Shown piece after piece: positions 15,988-24,012 of a stretch of DNA of 34,338 nt. Position 1 is the first letter of the stretch, and every line of letters starts with the position of its first letter. Origin of the DNA: an uncultured Muribaculaceae bacterium (GTDB lineage: Bacteria; Bacteroidota; Bacteroidia; Bacteroidales; Muribaculaceae); NCBI GenBank assembly GCA_910585755.1, contig CAJUFH010000029.1, positions 1 to 34,338 of the forward strand, read 5' to 3'. The notes beneath the pieces were generated by a model. That model was not told the DNA's origin. It saw only the letters and a program-made list of their open reading frames with translations, and did not search any database. The translations under genes and the position numbers were made by a program.

Positions 15988-16009
15988 TTCACATTTGTAT
16001 CAATGTGAA
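15988..16009. repeat. 8-bp dyad (TTCACATT-N6-AATGTGAA) between the barrel genes
   Basis: A perfect inverted repeat, 15988-15995 with 16002-16009, lying between the stop of the gene at 16038 and the terminator at 15941. It could be part of the 3' end structure or a protein-binding operator for barrel 1; there is no further evidence for either. Confidence 0.4.
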
Positions 16010-16037
16010 ATCACAGTTATATTGTTCTTGAGCTATG

Positions 16038-16754
16038 TTAGAAGTTAAGACCTACACCAACTTTGAATGTGGAGGTGTTGACTTTCTTGGCGAGTTCCAT
16101 GAAGTCGGTGCCATAGGAAAGGCCGAAGTAGAACGCCTTATAGTTAACTCCGACACCGATGTGCCAGCCGAGCTGGAAGCGTTTCCATTGGCCGTCTTTG
16201 CCCACATCCTTTTTATCGAAGTTATTGATTGTGTGCTTGTCATCGTCCTCGTCTTCGTCTTCGTATGTGGTCTTGGTTGTGGTTTCGCTGAAAGCGTTGA
16301 GCTTGAAGTTCAGGCCGAGATAAGGCTGGATGGAGAACGTAGGGTTGATGTTGAACTTGTAGGCTACGTTTACAGGAACGGAGAAGTTGATGGCGGTACC
16401 CTTGATTGTCGTTTCATAGTACTTAGTTTCTGAGTCGGGGCTGTCGCTGTAGAAGCCGAAGTCAACACCGATACCGGTTTCTACGAAGATGGGAAGGGTC
16501 TTGGAAACGCTGAAGCCATGGATGTAGTCGATAGCTATGCCGTTGTAGTTCTTGTCATCGGCATCCTTGATGTCAACCTTTCCCATATCGTAGGAATACG
16601 ATAGGGAGATGCGGTCGTAGGGGCTGCAGTCCTTTACCATGGAGGAGCCGCCGGTGGAGCGGTTGCCGCCGGCTGAGGCGTTGGAGAACTGGGCGAAGGC
16701 GGGGGTGGCTACTGCCAGTGCTCCGGCCATCATCAGAATCTTAATTGCTTTCAT
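16038..16754 (-). CDS. Outer-membrane beta-barrel protein, paralogue 2
   Basis: 238 residues with a standard signal peptide (about 1-21, ending TPAFA). Amphipathic strands follow: RISLSYSYDMGKVDI, LPIFVETGIGVDFGFY, FSVPVNVAYKFNINP, FSIQPYLGLNFKLNAF, FQLGWHIGVGVNYKAFYFG. It ends with the C-terminal phenylalanine expected of proteins folded by the BAM complex. A strongly acidic segment TYEDEDEDDDKH (about 164-175) is probably an external loop. Best described as a PorT-like/OMP_b-brl_2 small barrel. It lies 47 bases downstream of the PD40 propeller gene and is followed by a good terminator, so the two probably form one operon. Confidence 0.85.
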   Translation of the reverse strand: MKAIKILMMAGALAVATPAFAQFSNASAGGNRSTGGSSMVKDCSPYDRISLSYSYDMGKVDIKDADDKNYNGIAIDYIHGFSVSKTLPIFVETGIGVDFGFYSDSPDSETKYYETTIKGTAINFSVPVNVAYKFNINPTFSIQPYLGLNFKLNAFSETTTKTTYEDEDEDDDKHTINNFDKKDVGKDGQWKRFQLGWHIGVGVNYKAFYFGLSYGTDFMELAKKVNTSTFKVGVGLNF

Positions 16755-16801
16755 TCTGTGCGTGTGATTGGTTAGTGATATTGTTAGTTAGTTGATTATG
16801 C

Positions 16802-17779
16802 TTATGGCACGAATTTCATCCGCCATATGTTGGCGGTCGCGTCAGCGTCGCCGCGCTGCGAGACGAAGTAGATATATCCTCCGTCGTTGCTCCATACGGG
16901 GCTGAGGTCGTCGGCCGCGTGATGGGTGAGCTGCCGCATGTCGGTGCCGTCGATGCGGCAGGTGAAAATGTCGGTGTTGGGGTAGGTGAAGCCGGGACCT
17001 TCGAGGAAGGAGCTGCCGACGAATACCACCCATTTCCCGTCAGGCGATACCATCGGGGTTGTGAAGCTGCGCTCGGCGTCGGAGATTATGCACTCCTCGA
17101 CCCCCGTCTCGTAGTTGATTTTCCAGATTTCCGAGCGGCCCATCGACGACGGGCGCGAAACGACGATTGCCTTCTGCCCGGGCACAGGCGCCGGGTTCTG
17201 CCCCGAAGTGTAGCTCGACAGGAAGTTGTCTTTAAGCGAGTAGCTCCAAATGCCGCAGCCGTTGTTCTCGAGGCGGGCGAAGAAAATCTGCCCCGTGCCG
17301 GGAATTTCAACCGGCGAATAGTCGTTGGCAGCCGACGTAATCTGGCGGCAGACATAGCCGTTGGCCGCGTCCGTGCGGAAAATCTGTGTGTTTTTCCCCC
17401 GTGCCTCGGAGAAATAGAGGCTTTTGCCGTCAGGGGAGAAGGAGAAGTCGATTACCCCCGCGCGGTTGGTGCGCTGGCGCGAACCACCCTGCTTGAAGAG
17501 GTCTTTGATAAAGATGTTAGTGGTGTTGTTGCGGAACGAGAGATACCCGATTTCAGTTCCGTTGGTAAGCGGGGCGAGCACGCGGTTTGAGAACCAGTCG
17601 ATACCGCCGTTGGAGCGGCGCACTTCCGGCATGCAGACGTAATCGCTCGTTGTTGTCAGTTTGCGGAACTCTGTGCCCGTTTCCTCCGGCACTGATACGA
17701 CGGAATAGTCAACATTCTGGGCTGAGGCGGAAATCCCGCTTATAGCCGCGGCGCTGATAAGCAACGCTTTGATTCGCAT
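16802..17779 (-). CDS. Exported PD40/TolB-like beta-propeller protein
   Basis: 325 residues from the ATG at 17779; the extra upstream in-frame residues do not look like a signal sequence. The signal peptide is about 1-20 (ending ISASA). Four to six WD40-like PD40 blades are visible through repeats of SPDGK and related turns: FSFSPDGKSLYFSEARGKN, ANDYSPVEIPGTGQIFF, PMVSPDGKWVVFVGSS, LSPVWSNDGGYIYFVSQRGD, each followed by a strand reading like IWRMKF. This fold is shared with TolB and with propeller domains in Bacteroidetes secretion machinery such as PorE, but no peptidoglycan-binding domain is present here. It is first in the operon with barrel 2, so a periplasmic partner for the barrel is reasonable (inference). 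Confidence 0.8.
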   Translation of the reverse strand: MRIKALLISAAAISGISASAQNVDYSVVSVPEETGTEFRKLTTTSDYVCMPEVRRSNGGIDWFSNRVLAPLTNGTEIGYLSFRNNTTNIFIKDLFKQGGSRQRTNRAGVIDFSFSPDGKSLYFSEARGKNTQIFRTDAANGYVCRQITSAANDYSPVEIPGTGQIFFARLENNGCGIWSYSLKDNFLSSYTSGQNPAPVPGQKAIVVSRPSSMGRSEIWKINYETGVEECIISDAERSFTTPMVSPDGKWVVFVGSSFLEGPGFTYPNTDIFTCRIDGTDMRQLTHHAADDLSPVWSNDGGYIYFVSQRGDADATANIWRMKFVP

Positions 17780-17901
17780 GTGATATATATTGGTTGTTAA
17801 AGGTTTAGTCATCTTTATCTTCCGGATTCCAAGTCTCTTTCCAAGTCCCTTAAAAGCCTAAAATTGACTCTTTCGCCTGTTAAGAGTGTTTAAAACCCGC
17901 A

Positions 17902-17909
17902 CAAAGGTA
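17902..17909 (-). promoter_or_regulatory. Candidate -7 element of the propeller/barrel operon, with a G8 tract upstream
   Basis: Minus-strand TACCTTTG, an exact -7 match, about 125 bases before the propeller ATG. The position where a -33 TTTG would be expected (about 17929) is occupied by a run of eight C on the plus strand (17929-17936), i.e. G8 on the transcribed sense. Confidence 0.5.
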
Positions 17910-17928
17910 AACAAAACTTAACAATTTA

Positions 17929-17936
17929 CCCCCCCC
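17929..17936. repeat. C8/G8 homopolymer in the propeller promoter region
   Basis: Eight consecutive C on the plus strand, in otherwise AT-rich intergenic DNA. Such tracts are prone to slippage. The rest of the 17780-18087 gap is AT-rich with several TTAACA/TTAAAG words and holds no gene. Confidence 0.7.
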
Positions 17937-18069
17937 ATTTGTTAAAGTTGCTTAAATCGCGTGTTTTTCTCAATTTCTTAACATTTTTGTCCCCTCCCCG
18001 AATAACCGCCCGCAGCGGATTTCCTCCCGTTCTCTGCCCGATATAATCCGTGAGAATATTGCTCTATAA

Positions 18070-18087
18070 GTCCGACCCGTCCGACCG
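18070..18087. repeat. Two tandem 9-mers GTCCGACNN
   Basis: GTCCGACCC and GTCCGACCG lie directly downstream of the flippase gene. The same heptamer with 9-base periodicity recurs at 34088-34121, indicating a dispersed intergenic repeat. Confidence 0.65.
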
Positions 18088-19458
18088 TCAGTATGCAAGG
18101 TAGGTGCGGAGGAGTGCGGCGCCCAGGGCGACGGCCAGGGCGAGGATGGTCAGGAGCAACGAGGGGTAGGGGAGGCGTATGCCGTAGCGGCGCCGGGCTA
18201 CGACCGATACTATGACGGAGTAGACCCCGAACCAGACGATGTAGGCGACCCCGAGCCCGAGCCACCCACAATAGGCATAGCCTGCCATGCTCAGGCCGAG
18301 AGAAAGGGCGGCTGAAAGCGCCTCGGTCCACAGGTATGTCGCGCCATCACCCTTGGCGAGAATCGTAAATCCCAGGCACCAGCCGTAGGCCCTGAACACG
18401 GTACCGACAGCGGCCCATCCGACATAGGGGAGCATCTCCACAAAGTCGGAGGAGTACAGCAGCCTGACAATCAGTCCGTCGGCAAGGATAAACACCGGGA
18501 CAGCCCCCATCAGAATCCACATTATCAGCCGGATCTCATGCCCGGCGAACAACGCCAGGCGGCGCGGGGAATGGGCCACCGCCGACAGGCGCGGATAATA
18601 CTCCACCGCTATCGCCGTGAATATCAGCCCCACATACTTGCTGACAAGGGTAAAGCCGGCCTGGTAAAGCCCGACGACACCCTCCCCCCCCTCGCTGTTC
18701 AGCCAGGCGAGGAAGATATAGGTGACGAGGTTGTTGATAAACAGCGAAGCGGTCATAAAGGTGCCGAGCACCACAAACCCCTTCCCGATAGAGAAGCTCT
18801 CTCCGAGCGGGAGTTTCCCTTCGGGCTTGTCTACCTTTTCGCGGTATAGGCCGAGCGCGAGCCAGGTGACAACGGTATAAGCGATGATTGACGGGACAAT
18901 ACTCTCCTGCCGCCATAGGTAGAACATCGGGATGGAGACCGCGAGCCCCCCGACAGCGCCCCATACGGAGGCCCTGGCCAGCTTGCGGAACCGGCGGAAG
19001 CCGCGGAACACGGCCCCCTCTGCCGCCGACAGCGAACTCAGCAGCACGCATACCGAAAGGAGCATGAACTCCCAGGCGTGCGATGAATCGCCGAAACTCA
19101 TAACACTCAGGAAGCCCGACAGGGCGAGCATGGCAACAGCCCCTATCACGCCTAACGCCCAGCTCCACCGCCGCAACGAGAGCACCACGGCCGCGACGCG
19201 GCCCTTCGGCGAATTTGCCAGGTCGCGGACCGCGCTCTCTCCGATTCCGAGCTGCGATACGGACTTCACCATATCGAGCGCGGAGTTATATATGCCGAAC
19301 AGCCCTACACCTACTGGGCCGATCCACAACGCCACGAACTTCGTGCGGGCAATGGCGCAAAGGATTGTCAGCACCTGCACCCCTCCGAAGATTCCCATTA
19401 CCTTGAGAACCGTCGCGGTAAGTCCCGAACGGCCGCGCGCTGTCAACGGCGCAGCCAT
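18088..19458 (-). CDS. Polysaccharide flippase (Wzx-like, MOP superfamily)
   Basis: 456 residues with about twelve hydrophobic segments, e.g. FGGVQVLTILCAIARTKFVALWIGP near the N-terminus and LLLTILALAVALGAALL at the C-terminus. The N-terminal GPVGVGLFGIYNSALDMVKSVSQLGIGES and the mid-protein YQAGFTLVSKYVGLIFTAIAVEYYPRLS are typical of O-antigen/lipopolysaccharide translocases, which move undecaprenyl-linked glycans across the inner membrane. The start lies inside the end of the EnvC-like gene (16-base overlap), so it is the last gene of that envelope operon. A run of eight G in the coding strand (18684-18691, encoding Gly-Gly) could slip and shift the frame. No dedicated glycosyltransferases adjoin it, so its glycan is unknown. 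Confidence 0.88.
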   Translation of the reverse strand: MAAPLTARGRSGLTATVLKVMGIFGGVQVLTILCAIARTKFVALWIGPVGVGLFGIYNSALDMVKSVSQLGIGESAVRDLANSPKGRVAAVVLSLRRWSWALGVIGAVAMLALSGFLSVMSFGDSSHAWEFMLLSVCVLLSSLSAAEGAVFRGFRRFRKLARASVWGAVGGLAVSIPMFYLWRQESIVPSIIAYTVVTWLALGLYREKVDKPEGKLPLGESFSIGKGFVVLGTFMTASLFINNLVTYIFLAWLNSEGGEGVVGLYQAGFTLVSKYVGLIFTAIAVEYYPRLSAVAHSPRRLALFAGHEIRLIMWILMGAVPVFILADGLIVRLLYSSDFVEMLPYVGWAAVGTVFRAYGWCLGFTILAKGDGATYLWTEALSAALSLGLSMAGYAYCGWLGLGVAYIVWFGVYSVIVSVVARRRYGIRLPYPSLLLTILALAVALGAALLRTYLAY

Positions 19459-21278
19459 AACTCGGGATTCTCTTTCTGACGGCCATGGCGCACCTCGAAA
19501 TGGAGCACGGAGCGGCCGTTGTCATTCGGGTCGGCGTAAACCGTGCCGATCGCCTGTCCGGCCTTGATTTTCTGCCCGGAGGACACAGCGAGCGAACCGA
19601 GGTTGGCATACACGGTCATAAACCGGCCGTGGCGCACCACGACGACATTGTTATACCCGTCGGGGCGGAAGACGGCGGAAACCTCGCCGTCGCACACCGC
19701 CTTGGCCTGCGTACCCGAAATTGTCTCGATGTCGATGCCGGAGTTGTTGGTCTCGACATGGGGGAGTGTCGGGTGTTTCTGGCGACCGAAACGTTTGACA
19801 ATCGTGTAGCGTCCGGCAACGGGGAACGGCAGCCGGCCGCGCAGCGATTCAAAATCGCTTCCCTGGGGCACTTCTACCTCCTTCGCGACCCCGCTGGGGC
19901 CTCCGGCCGACGGCGTATGCAGCGTGGGAGCGGCTGAACCGGTAGCGGCCGGAGCTTCCGAGGCTGTCTCGCGGCCGTTGTTCTTCCCTTTATGCTTCAC
20001 CCCCTTGCCCCGTTCGGTACGGGCCTTGGCGAGCTCTTTCTCCTTGCGCTCCTGTGTTTTCTTGGCCTCCTTGGCCTCTTTCTCGCGGCGCTCCTGTTCC
20101 TTTTTGGCCTCCTTCGCCTCCTTTTCAAGGCGCTGTCTCTCAGCCTTGTCCTTCGCCGCGGCCTCCGCTTTGGCGAGCGCGTCGGCCTTGGCTTTCGCCT
20201 CCTGGGCGGCTTTCTCCTTCGCGGCAGCCTCCTCCGCGGCCTTCCTGGCGGCTTCGGCCTCGGCAAGCTCCCTCGCTTCAGCCTCAGCCTTCAGACGGGC
20301 CTCTTCGCGCTGACGGGCGGCTTCTTCCTCGCGGCGGCGCTGTTCGGCGGCAAGCCGTTCCTGGCGCTCGCGCTCCTTGCGGGCCTCCTCCGCGATGATG
20401 CGGTCAAGTTCAGCGTCGAGGGCGGCGGCCTCCTGGCTCTTCCTCGCCATAAGCTGCTGCAATTCAGCGCCCTGTTCCTGCAGGCGGTCGACAAGCGCCG
20501 AAGTTTCAGTCTGTTTCCGCTGCAATACGCGCTGTTCGTTCTGAATCTGAGCCAGCGACCTGTTGGTTTTCCCTTGCAGGGTGGAAAGCTCTTTGCGACG
20601 CTCGTCGAGACGACCTTTTACCTCGGTGATTTCCTGCCCCTTGCGGCGGCGCCACTTGTCGAACTGCCTCAGCGACTGCATGCGGCGGTACGCCTGGGCG
20701 AAGGAGTTGGAGGAGAAAATGAAAGCGAGGTCGGAAGTCTGCTCACGGCGCCCCTGCGACTTGCGCAGTTGCTTCGCGTAAGTCTTCGTGATGTTGTTCA
20801 GATGGGTGTCAAGCGCGTTGATGGAGTCGTTCACGACGGTCATCAGCCGTGTCAGCGAATCAACCCTGGTGTTAAGCCCGCGTATGCGCGACTCGCACTC
20901 CCCGATTTCCGATTCGACGAGGTTAAGCTGGTTGAGTTGCTTCTCCGTCTCGCGGGTGTTGAGCTTGATTTGCTGCCTGGCCTCGCGCATCTCCTTGGCG
21001 TTCTGCTGCTTCTGCCGCTTTACTTCCGCCGCGGTCATCGGCTTGCGCGACTTTTTCGATGAAGCGCCTTTGCCCTGTCTGGTTTTCCCGGACTTGGCAC
21101 CCCCCTTTGTTCTACCTTTAGAGGAGGATTTGCCGCCGGACTTGGAACCGGAGCGGGAGCCCTTTTTTTTCGATGAGCCAGATGTCTGCTCTGTTTTGGT
21201 GTTCTTCTTGCGTTGCTGGGCCGGGAGCGTTCCGAACGTCAGCAGGGCGCAAAGAAACATTATCACAAACCTTTTCAT
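19443..21278 (-). CDS. EnvC-like murein hydrolase activator (coiled coil plus degenerate M23/LytM domain)
   Basis: 611 residues. Signal peptide about 1-20 (ending LPA); a Lys/Ser/Gly-rich low-complexity stretch (about 22-80); a long coiled coil (about 85-290); a second Glu/Ala/Lys/Arg-rich helix with repeated KEAKEAKKEQER-like units (about 290-420); and a C-terminal M23 domain (about 490-611). The metal site is incomplete. The HxGxD motif reads N512-S-G-I-D516, and in the HxH motif only H593 remains (V591-L-H593). As in E. coli EnvC and NlpD, it most likely activates an amidase at the division septum rather than cutting peptidoglycan itself. It starts 6 bases after the DUF4292 gene and overlaps the flippase gene. 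Confidence 0.9.
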   Translation of the reverse strand: MKRFVIMFLCALLTFGTLPAQQRKKNTKTEQTSGSSKKKGSRSGSKSGGKSSSKGRTKGGAKSGKTRQGKGASSKKSRKPMTAAEVKRQKQQNAKEMREARQQIKLNTRETEKQLNQLNLVESEIGECESRIRGLNTRVDSLTRLMTVVNDSINALDTHLNNITKTYAKQLRKSQGRREQTSDLAFIFSSNSFAQAYRRMQSLRQFDKWRRRKGQEITEVKGRLDERRKELSTLQGKTNRSLAQIQNEQRVLQRKQTETSALVDRLQEQGAELQQLMARKSQEAAALDAELDRIIAEEARKERERQERLAAEQRRREEEAARQREEARLKAEAEARELAEAEAARKAAEEAAAKEKAAQEAKAKADALAKAEAAAKDKAERQRLEKEAKEAKKEQERREKEAKEAKKTQERKEKELAKARTERGKGVKHKGKNNGRETASEAPAATGSAAPTLHTPSAGGPSGVAKEVEVPQGSDFESLRGRLPFPVAGRYTIVKRFGRQKHPTLPHVETNNSGIDIETISGTQAKAVCDGEVSAVFRPDGYNNVVVVRHGRFMTVYANLGSLAVSSGQKIKAGQAIGTVYADPNDNGRSVLHFEVRHGRQKENPELWLRR

Positions 21279-21284
21279 CGCCCG

Positions 21285-22127
21285 TCAGAGTTTTTTAAGA
21301 ATCGCGAGCAGGGAGCTTAGCGATATTTTTGTGTAACCTTTCCCTGGAGCCTGCCATTTCTGCCGGTCGCCCCGGTTCCACTTCGCCGAACCGAGATTCC
21401 AGGTCAGGTCGGCCGCGATTTTCCGTGGCTCGGTCGATGATACAGAGACGCGGCGCGCAACCATCCCGGCGGCGGTACTCTCCTGGCCGGAATACTGAGC
21501 GACGGCGTTAAACCGCCCGGCATCAACCAGGAGGTAGTTCAACAGGGGTGTCTCATCAGCCGATACAACAAAGCCGTATTCGAGTATTTCCGGCTGAGGG
21601 TCAGGGCGCAAGAGCAACATATTTTCGTATTCCGTAGCCTCTACCTTGAAATCGGACGCGGCGACTTCCGCCCCGGCGACCCGGAACACCCGCCCGAAAA
21701 GGATTTCCTGCACGTCGGCGATATCAAGTCCCAGTTCGGTAGTCACCCGGCTGATACTCTCGCTGACATACCGCTTGCCGACCTTGTCAATCGCGTGGAC
21801 TGAATCCGTGTCAATCCAGGCCGTAGCGACCTCGAAGCCCAACATCCTGACAGAGAACTTGATATATTCGCCGCGGCGCATATAGGCCGTAGCGTTAAGG
21901 CTCACGGAGGCCGGCTGCGAGAGCTTTATGCTGACAGGGAGCTGCACGTCGGTCCATTCCTGTCGCGTGTCGAGCAACGCGGAGGCGGCGGAAGGAGCCT
22001 CTGTGGACCGGGAAACGGCCTGCGTATGGTTATTTTTAACCACACTACCCTGCTTAGAGCTATGGCAGGAGGTTAAAGTCACAGCGGCTATGGTTATCGC
22101 CGCGAGCAGTATGTGTTTTATTCTCAT
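21285..22127 (-). CDS. DUF4292 lipoprotein
   Basis: 280 residues with lipobox LTSC and lipidated C21. The body fits DUF4292, a Bacteroidetes family related to the LolA/LolB-like beta fold: VSLNATAYMRRGEYIKFSVRMLGFEVATAWIDTDSVHAIDKVGKRYV (in part, about 75-125), followed by antiparallel strands to the end at AILKKL. The fold suggests lipoprotein or lipid handling in the periplasm, but no activity is established that I know of. The gene order TPR - DUF4292 - EnvC-like, with dut upstream, recurs across Bacteroidales, which argues for a conserved envelope role. It lies 66 bases after the TPR gene. Confidence 0.85.
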   Translation of the reverse strand: MRIKHILLAAITIAAVTLTSCHSSKQGSVVKNNHTQAVSRSTEAPSAASALLDTRQEWTDVQLPVSIKLSQPASVSLNATAYMRRGEYIKFSVRMLGFEVATAWIDTDSVHAIDKVGKRYVSESISRVTTELGLDIADVQEILFGRVFRVAGAEVAASDFKVEATEYENMLLLRPDPQPEILEYGFVVSADETPLLNYLLVDAGRFNAVAQYSGQESTAAGMVARRVSVSSTEPRKIAADLTWNLGSAKWNRGDRQKWQAPGKGYTKISLSSLLAILKKL

Positions 22128-22193
22128 TGCTGATTTGATGAATCTGACGTGGTAACTGATCGGTTGGGTTTCGAGGATTAGAGAGTGCGGAAG

Positions 22194-23960
22194 CTATTCC
22201 TCGACAAAGCGGCGGAGCTTGACCTTCTTTTTTAGCAACTGGTCGTCGGGGGTGAGTTTCAGGGCCTGCTGCCAGTATTCGAGCGCTTGGGCGCGGTCGC
22301 CATAGAAATAATATATGTCGCCGGCATGGGAGAGAACGTCGGCTGCGGGGCTGTCTCCCTCGACCGCCAGGGCGCGGTCGATAAACTCCTTGGCGCGTCC
22401 GAAGTCTTTCTTGCGGAAGAAAATCCAGGCGTAAGTGTCGAGCGCCGTGTCGTTTTCGGGGTTGGCTCTGACGCAGATGGCGCTCATCGTCTCGGCCCGG
22501 TCGAGGTCGCGCCCCTCTTCAGCGAGGTAGTAGGCGCAGTTGTTGAGGGCGAGGAGGTTATCCGGATCAACCTCGATCGCGCGGTCGTAGTAGACGAACG
22601 CGGAATCCTTTTTTTCGAGCTTGTAATAGCTGTCGCCGATTGACGCGAGAATCTGCGAGCGCATCTCGTTGTCAAGAGTGTCGGCAAGCAGCTCGGCCTT
22701 CTCGAAATAGCGGATCGCCTCGTTCTGGTTGTCGAGCTGCTGGTAGCTCGCGCCGAGCATAAGGTTAATCATCGGGCTTTCAGGGAGGTAATGCAGGGCG
22801 CGTTCCCCGACCTGTATCGCCTTGGCCTCGTTTTTCGACTGGGAATAGAGGCTCATGGCCATACGCCAGCGCTGTTCGGCCGAAGGGTCGATGTCGAGGG
22901 CGAGTTCCTGCTGCTCGGCCGCGCCCGGCAGGTCGTTGATCGCGTAAAGGTATGAGGCATAGAGGTCGCGGATGTCGGCCTCGTGGGGATGATGGGTCAG
23001 TACCACCTCGAAGAGCTTCTGTATGCGGGGCTGCTGGATGGTGTCGGTGTATAGCTGTCGGATGTAGCTCGTCAGCATGTCGAGCTTGACGGGGAGCTCC
23101 AGACTCTCCTGTCTCAAAGCCTGGAACACCTCGCGGTCAAACGCCGCCGAATCACCATGTTCCTTATAGAACTCGGCCCGCTTCATGTATGCCAGGCCGT
23201 TGGCCGAGTCAATCTCGCACGCCCGGTTGTAATAGGAAATAGCGGAGTCGGGCATATGCATTGCCGAGAAGACATCCCCTGCATAGATATTGAAGGTCGC
23301 GTTGCGGGGGGACTGGTCGAGAAGGGCGTGAAGCTCTCCTAAGGTCGAGGCTGTGTCGCGTAGAGCGAGCATCGCGCGCACCTTGTGGGAAGTCAGTCCG
23401 AGGTCGGGCCCTTCGGCGCGCTGTATGCGGGAAATAACGTCGATCGAGCGGCGGAGATTCGCCGTGTCAAAAGTGGCCTGGAGCGCGTCGGCGTAGCGCA
23501 GGGCGACATCCGGCTTCGTAGGATTCAGGGAATCAAGCGTCTGCCAGATGCGGACCGCCTCGGCGGTGTTGCCGAGCTGGCCGTTAACCATTCCGTAGAA
23601 TATCGAGGAATAGTAGTCCTCGGGATGGGCGTTGAAATGACGGCGCATCATTTCAAACCCCTGCCGGGCCATGGTCGAGTCCTGCTGCCCGAGCGCCATA
23701 TAATAGTAGCCGAGAGTGGAGCCGGCGGAGGTGTCGGCGCTGTCGAGGGCGCACGAGCGGTCGAGAAGTTCGAAAAAGGCGTCGTCGTTGTCGAGGGTGT
23801 TCTGCCTCATCGCCTCCATGAACAGATAATCCGCCTTGCGCTCCGCGGCGCCCTCCTGCCAACTGTCGGTTTTGCGGCTACGGGCATAGCCGGGGATTAC
23901 CAGCGATAATCCGGCTGCCGCGACCGCCAGCACGGCGGCTATTTGTCTTAATCTGTTCAT
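22194..23960 (-). CDS. Exported tetratricopeptide repeat protein
   Basis: 588 residues from the ATG at 23960 (MNRLRQIAAVLAVAAAGLSLVIPGYA), which starts with a signal peptide. A longer in-frame start at 24074 would run through the GTGAARR repeats and into dut and is rejected. Almost the entire mature protein is TPR-like helix pairs. Clear units include ALQQDSTMARQ-type early repeats, AISYYNRACEIDSANGLAYMKRAEFY, AIRYFEKAELL, AFVYYDRAIEVDPDNLLALNNCAYYL, and ALEYWQQALKLTPDDQLL near the C-terminus. It is probably a periplasmic or outer-membrane-associated scaffold. Its fixed position between dut and the DUF4292/EnvC-like genes suggests a part in envelope assembly; the partner is not identifiable from sequence. 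Confidence 0.9.
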   Translation of the reverse strand: MNRLRQIAAVLAVAAAGLSLVIPGYARSRKTDSWQEGAAERKADYLFMEAMRQNTLDNDDAFFELLDRSCALDSADTSAGSTLGYYYMALGQQDSTMARQGFEMMRRHFNAHPEDYYSSIFYGMVNGQLGNTAEAVRIWQTLDSLNPTKPDVALRYADALQATFDTANLRRSIDVISRIQRAEGPDLGLTSHKVRAMLALRDTASTLGELHALLDQSPRNATFNIYAGDVFSAMHMPDSAISYYNRACEIDSANGLAYMKRAEFYKEHGDSAAFDREVFQALRQESLELPVKLDMLTSYIRQLYTDTIQQPRIQKLFEVVLTHHPHEADIRDLYASYLYAINDLPGAAEQQELALDIDPSAEQRWRMAMSLYSQSKNEAKAIQVGERALHYLPESPMINLMLGASYQQLDNQNEAIRYFEKAELLADTLDNEMRSQILASIGDSYYKLEKKDSAFVYYDRAIEVDPDNLLALNNCAYYLAEEGRDLDRAETMSAICVRANPENDTALDTYAWIFFRKKDFGRAKEFIDRALAVEGDSPAADVLSHAGDIYYFYGDRAQALEYWQQALKLTPDDQLLKKKVKLRRFVEE

Positions 23961-23970
23961 CAATAATTTA

Positions 23971-24001
23971 GGTGAAGAGTGAAGGGTGAAAAGTGAAGGG
24001 G
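23971..24001. repeat. Tandem heptamers GTGAARR (four copies)
   Basis: GTGAAGA, GTGAAGG, GTGAAAA and GTGAAGG follow one another in the 52-base gap between the TPR gene and dut. I recall similar runs between genes in other Bacteroidales genomes. They may affect spacing or mRNA structure between the two cistrons. Confidence 0.65.
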
Positions 24002-24012
24002 AAACGGAAACG

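Noticed and set aside
15906..15992. Longer N-terminus for barrel paralogue 1
   Set aside because: It would include the terminator at 15941-15974; the downstream Met begins a signal peptide matching its paralogue.
20000..20900. Low-complexity charged region of the EnvC-like gene as a possible assembly error or repeat expansion
   Set aside because: The frame is intact throughout and Glu/Ala/Lys/Arg-rich coiled coils are normal in this family.
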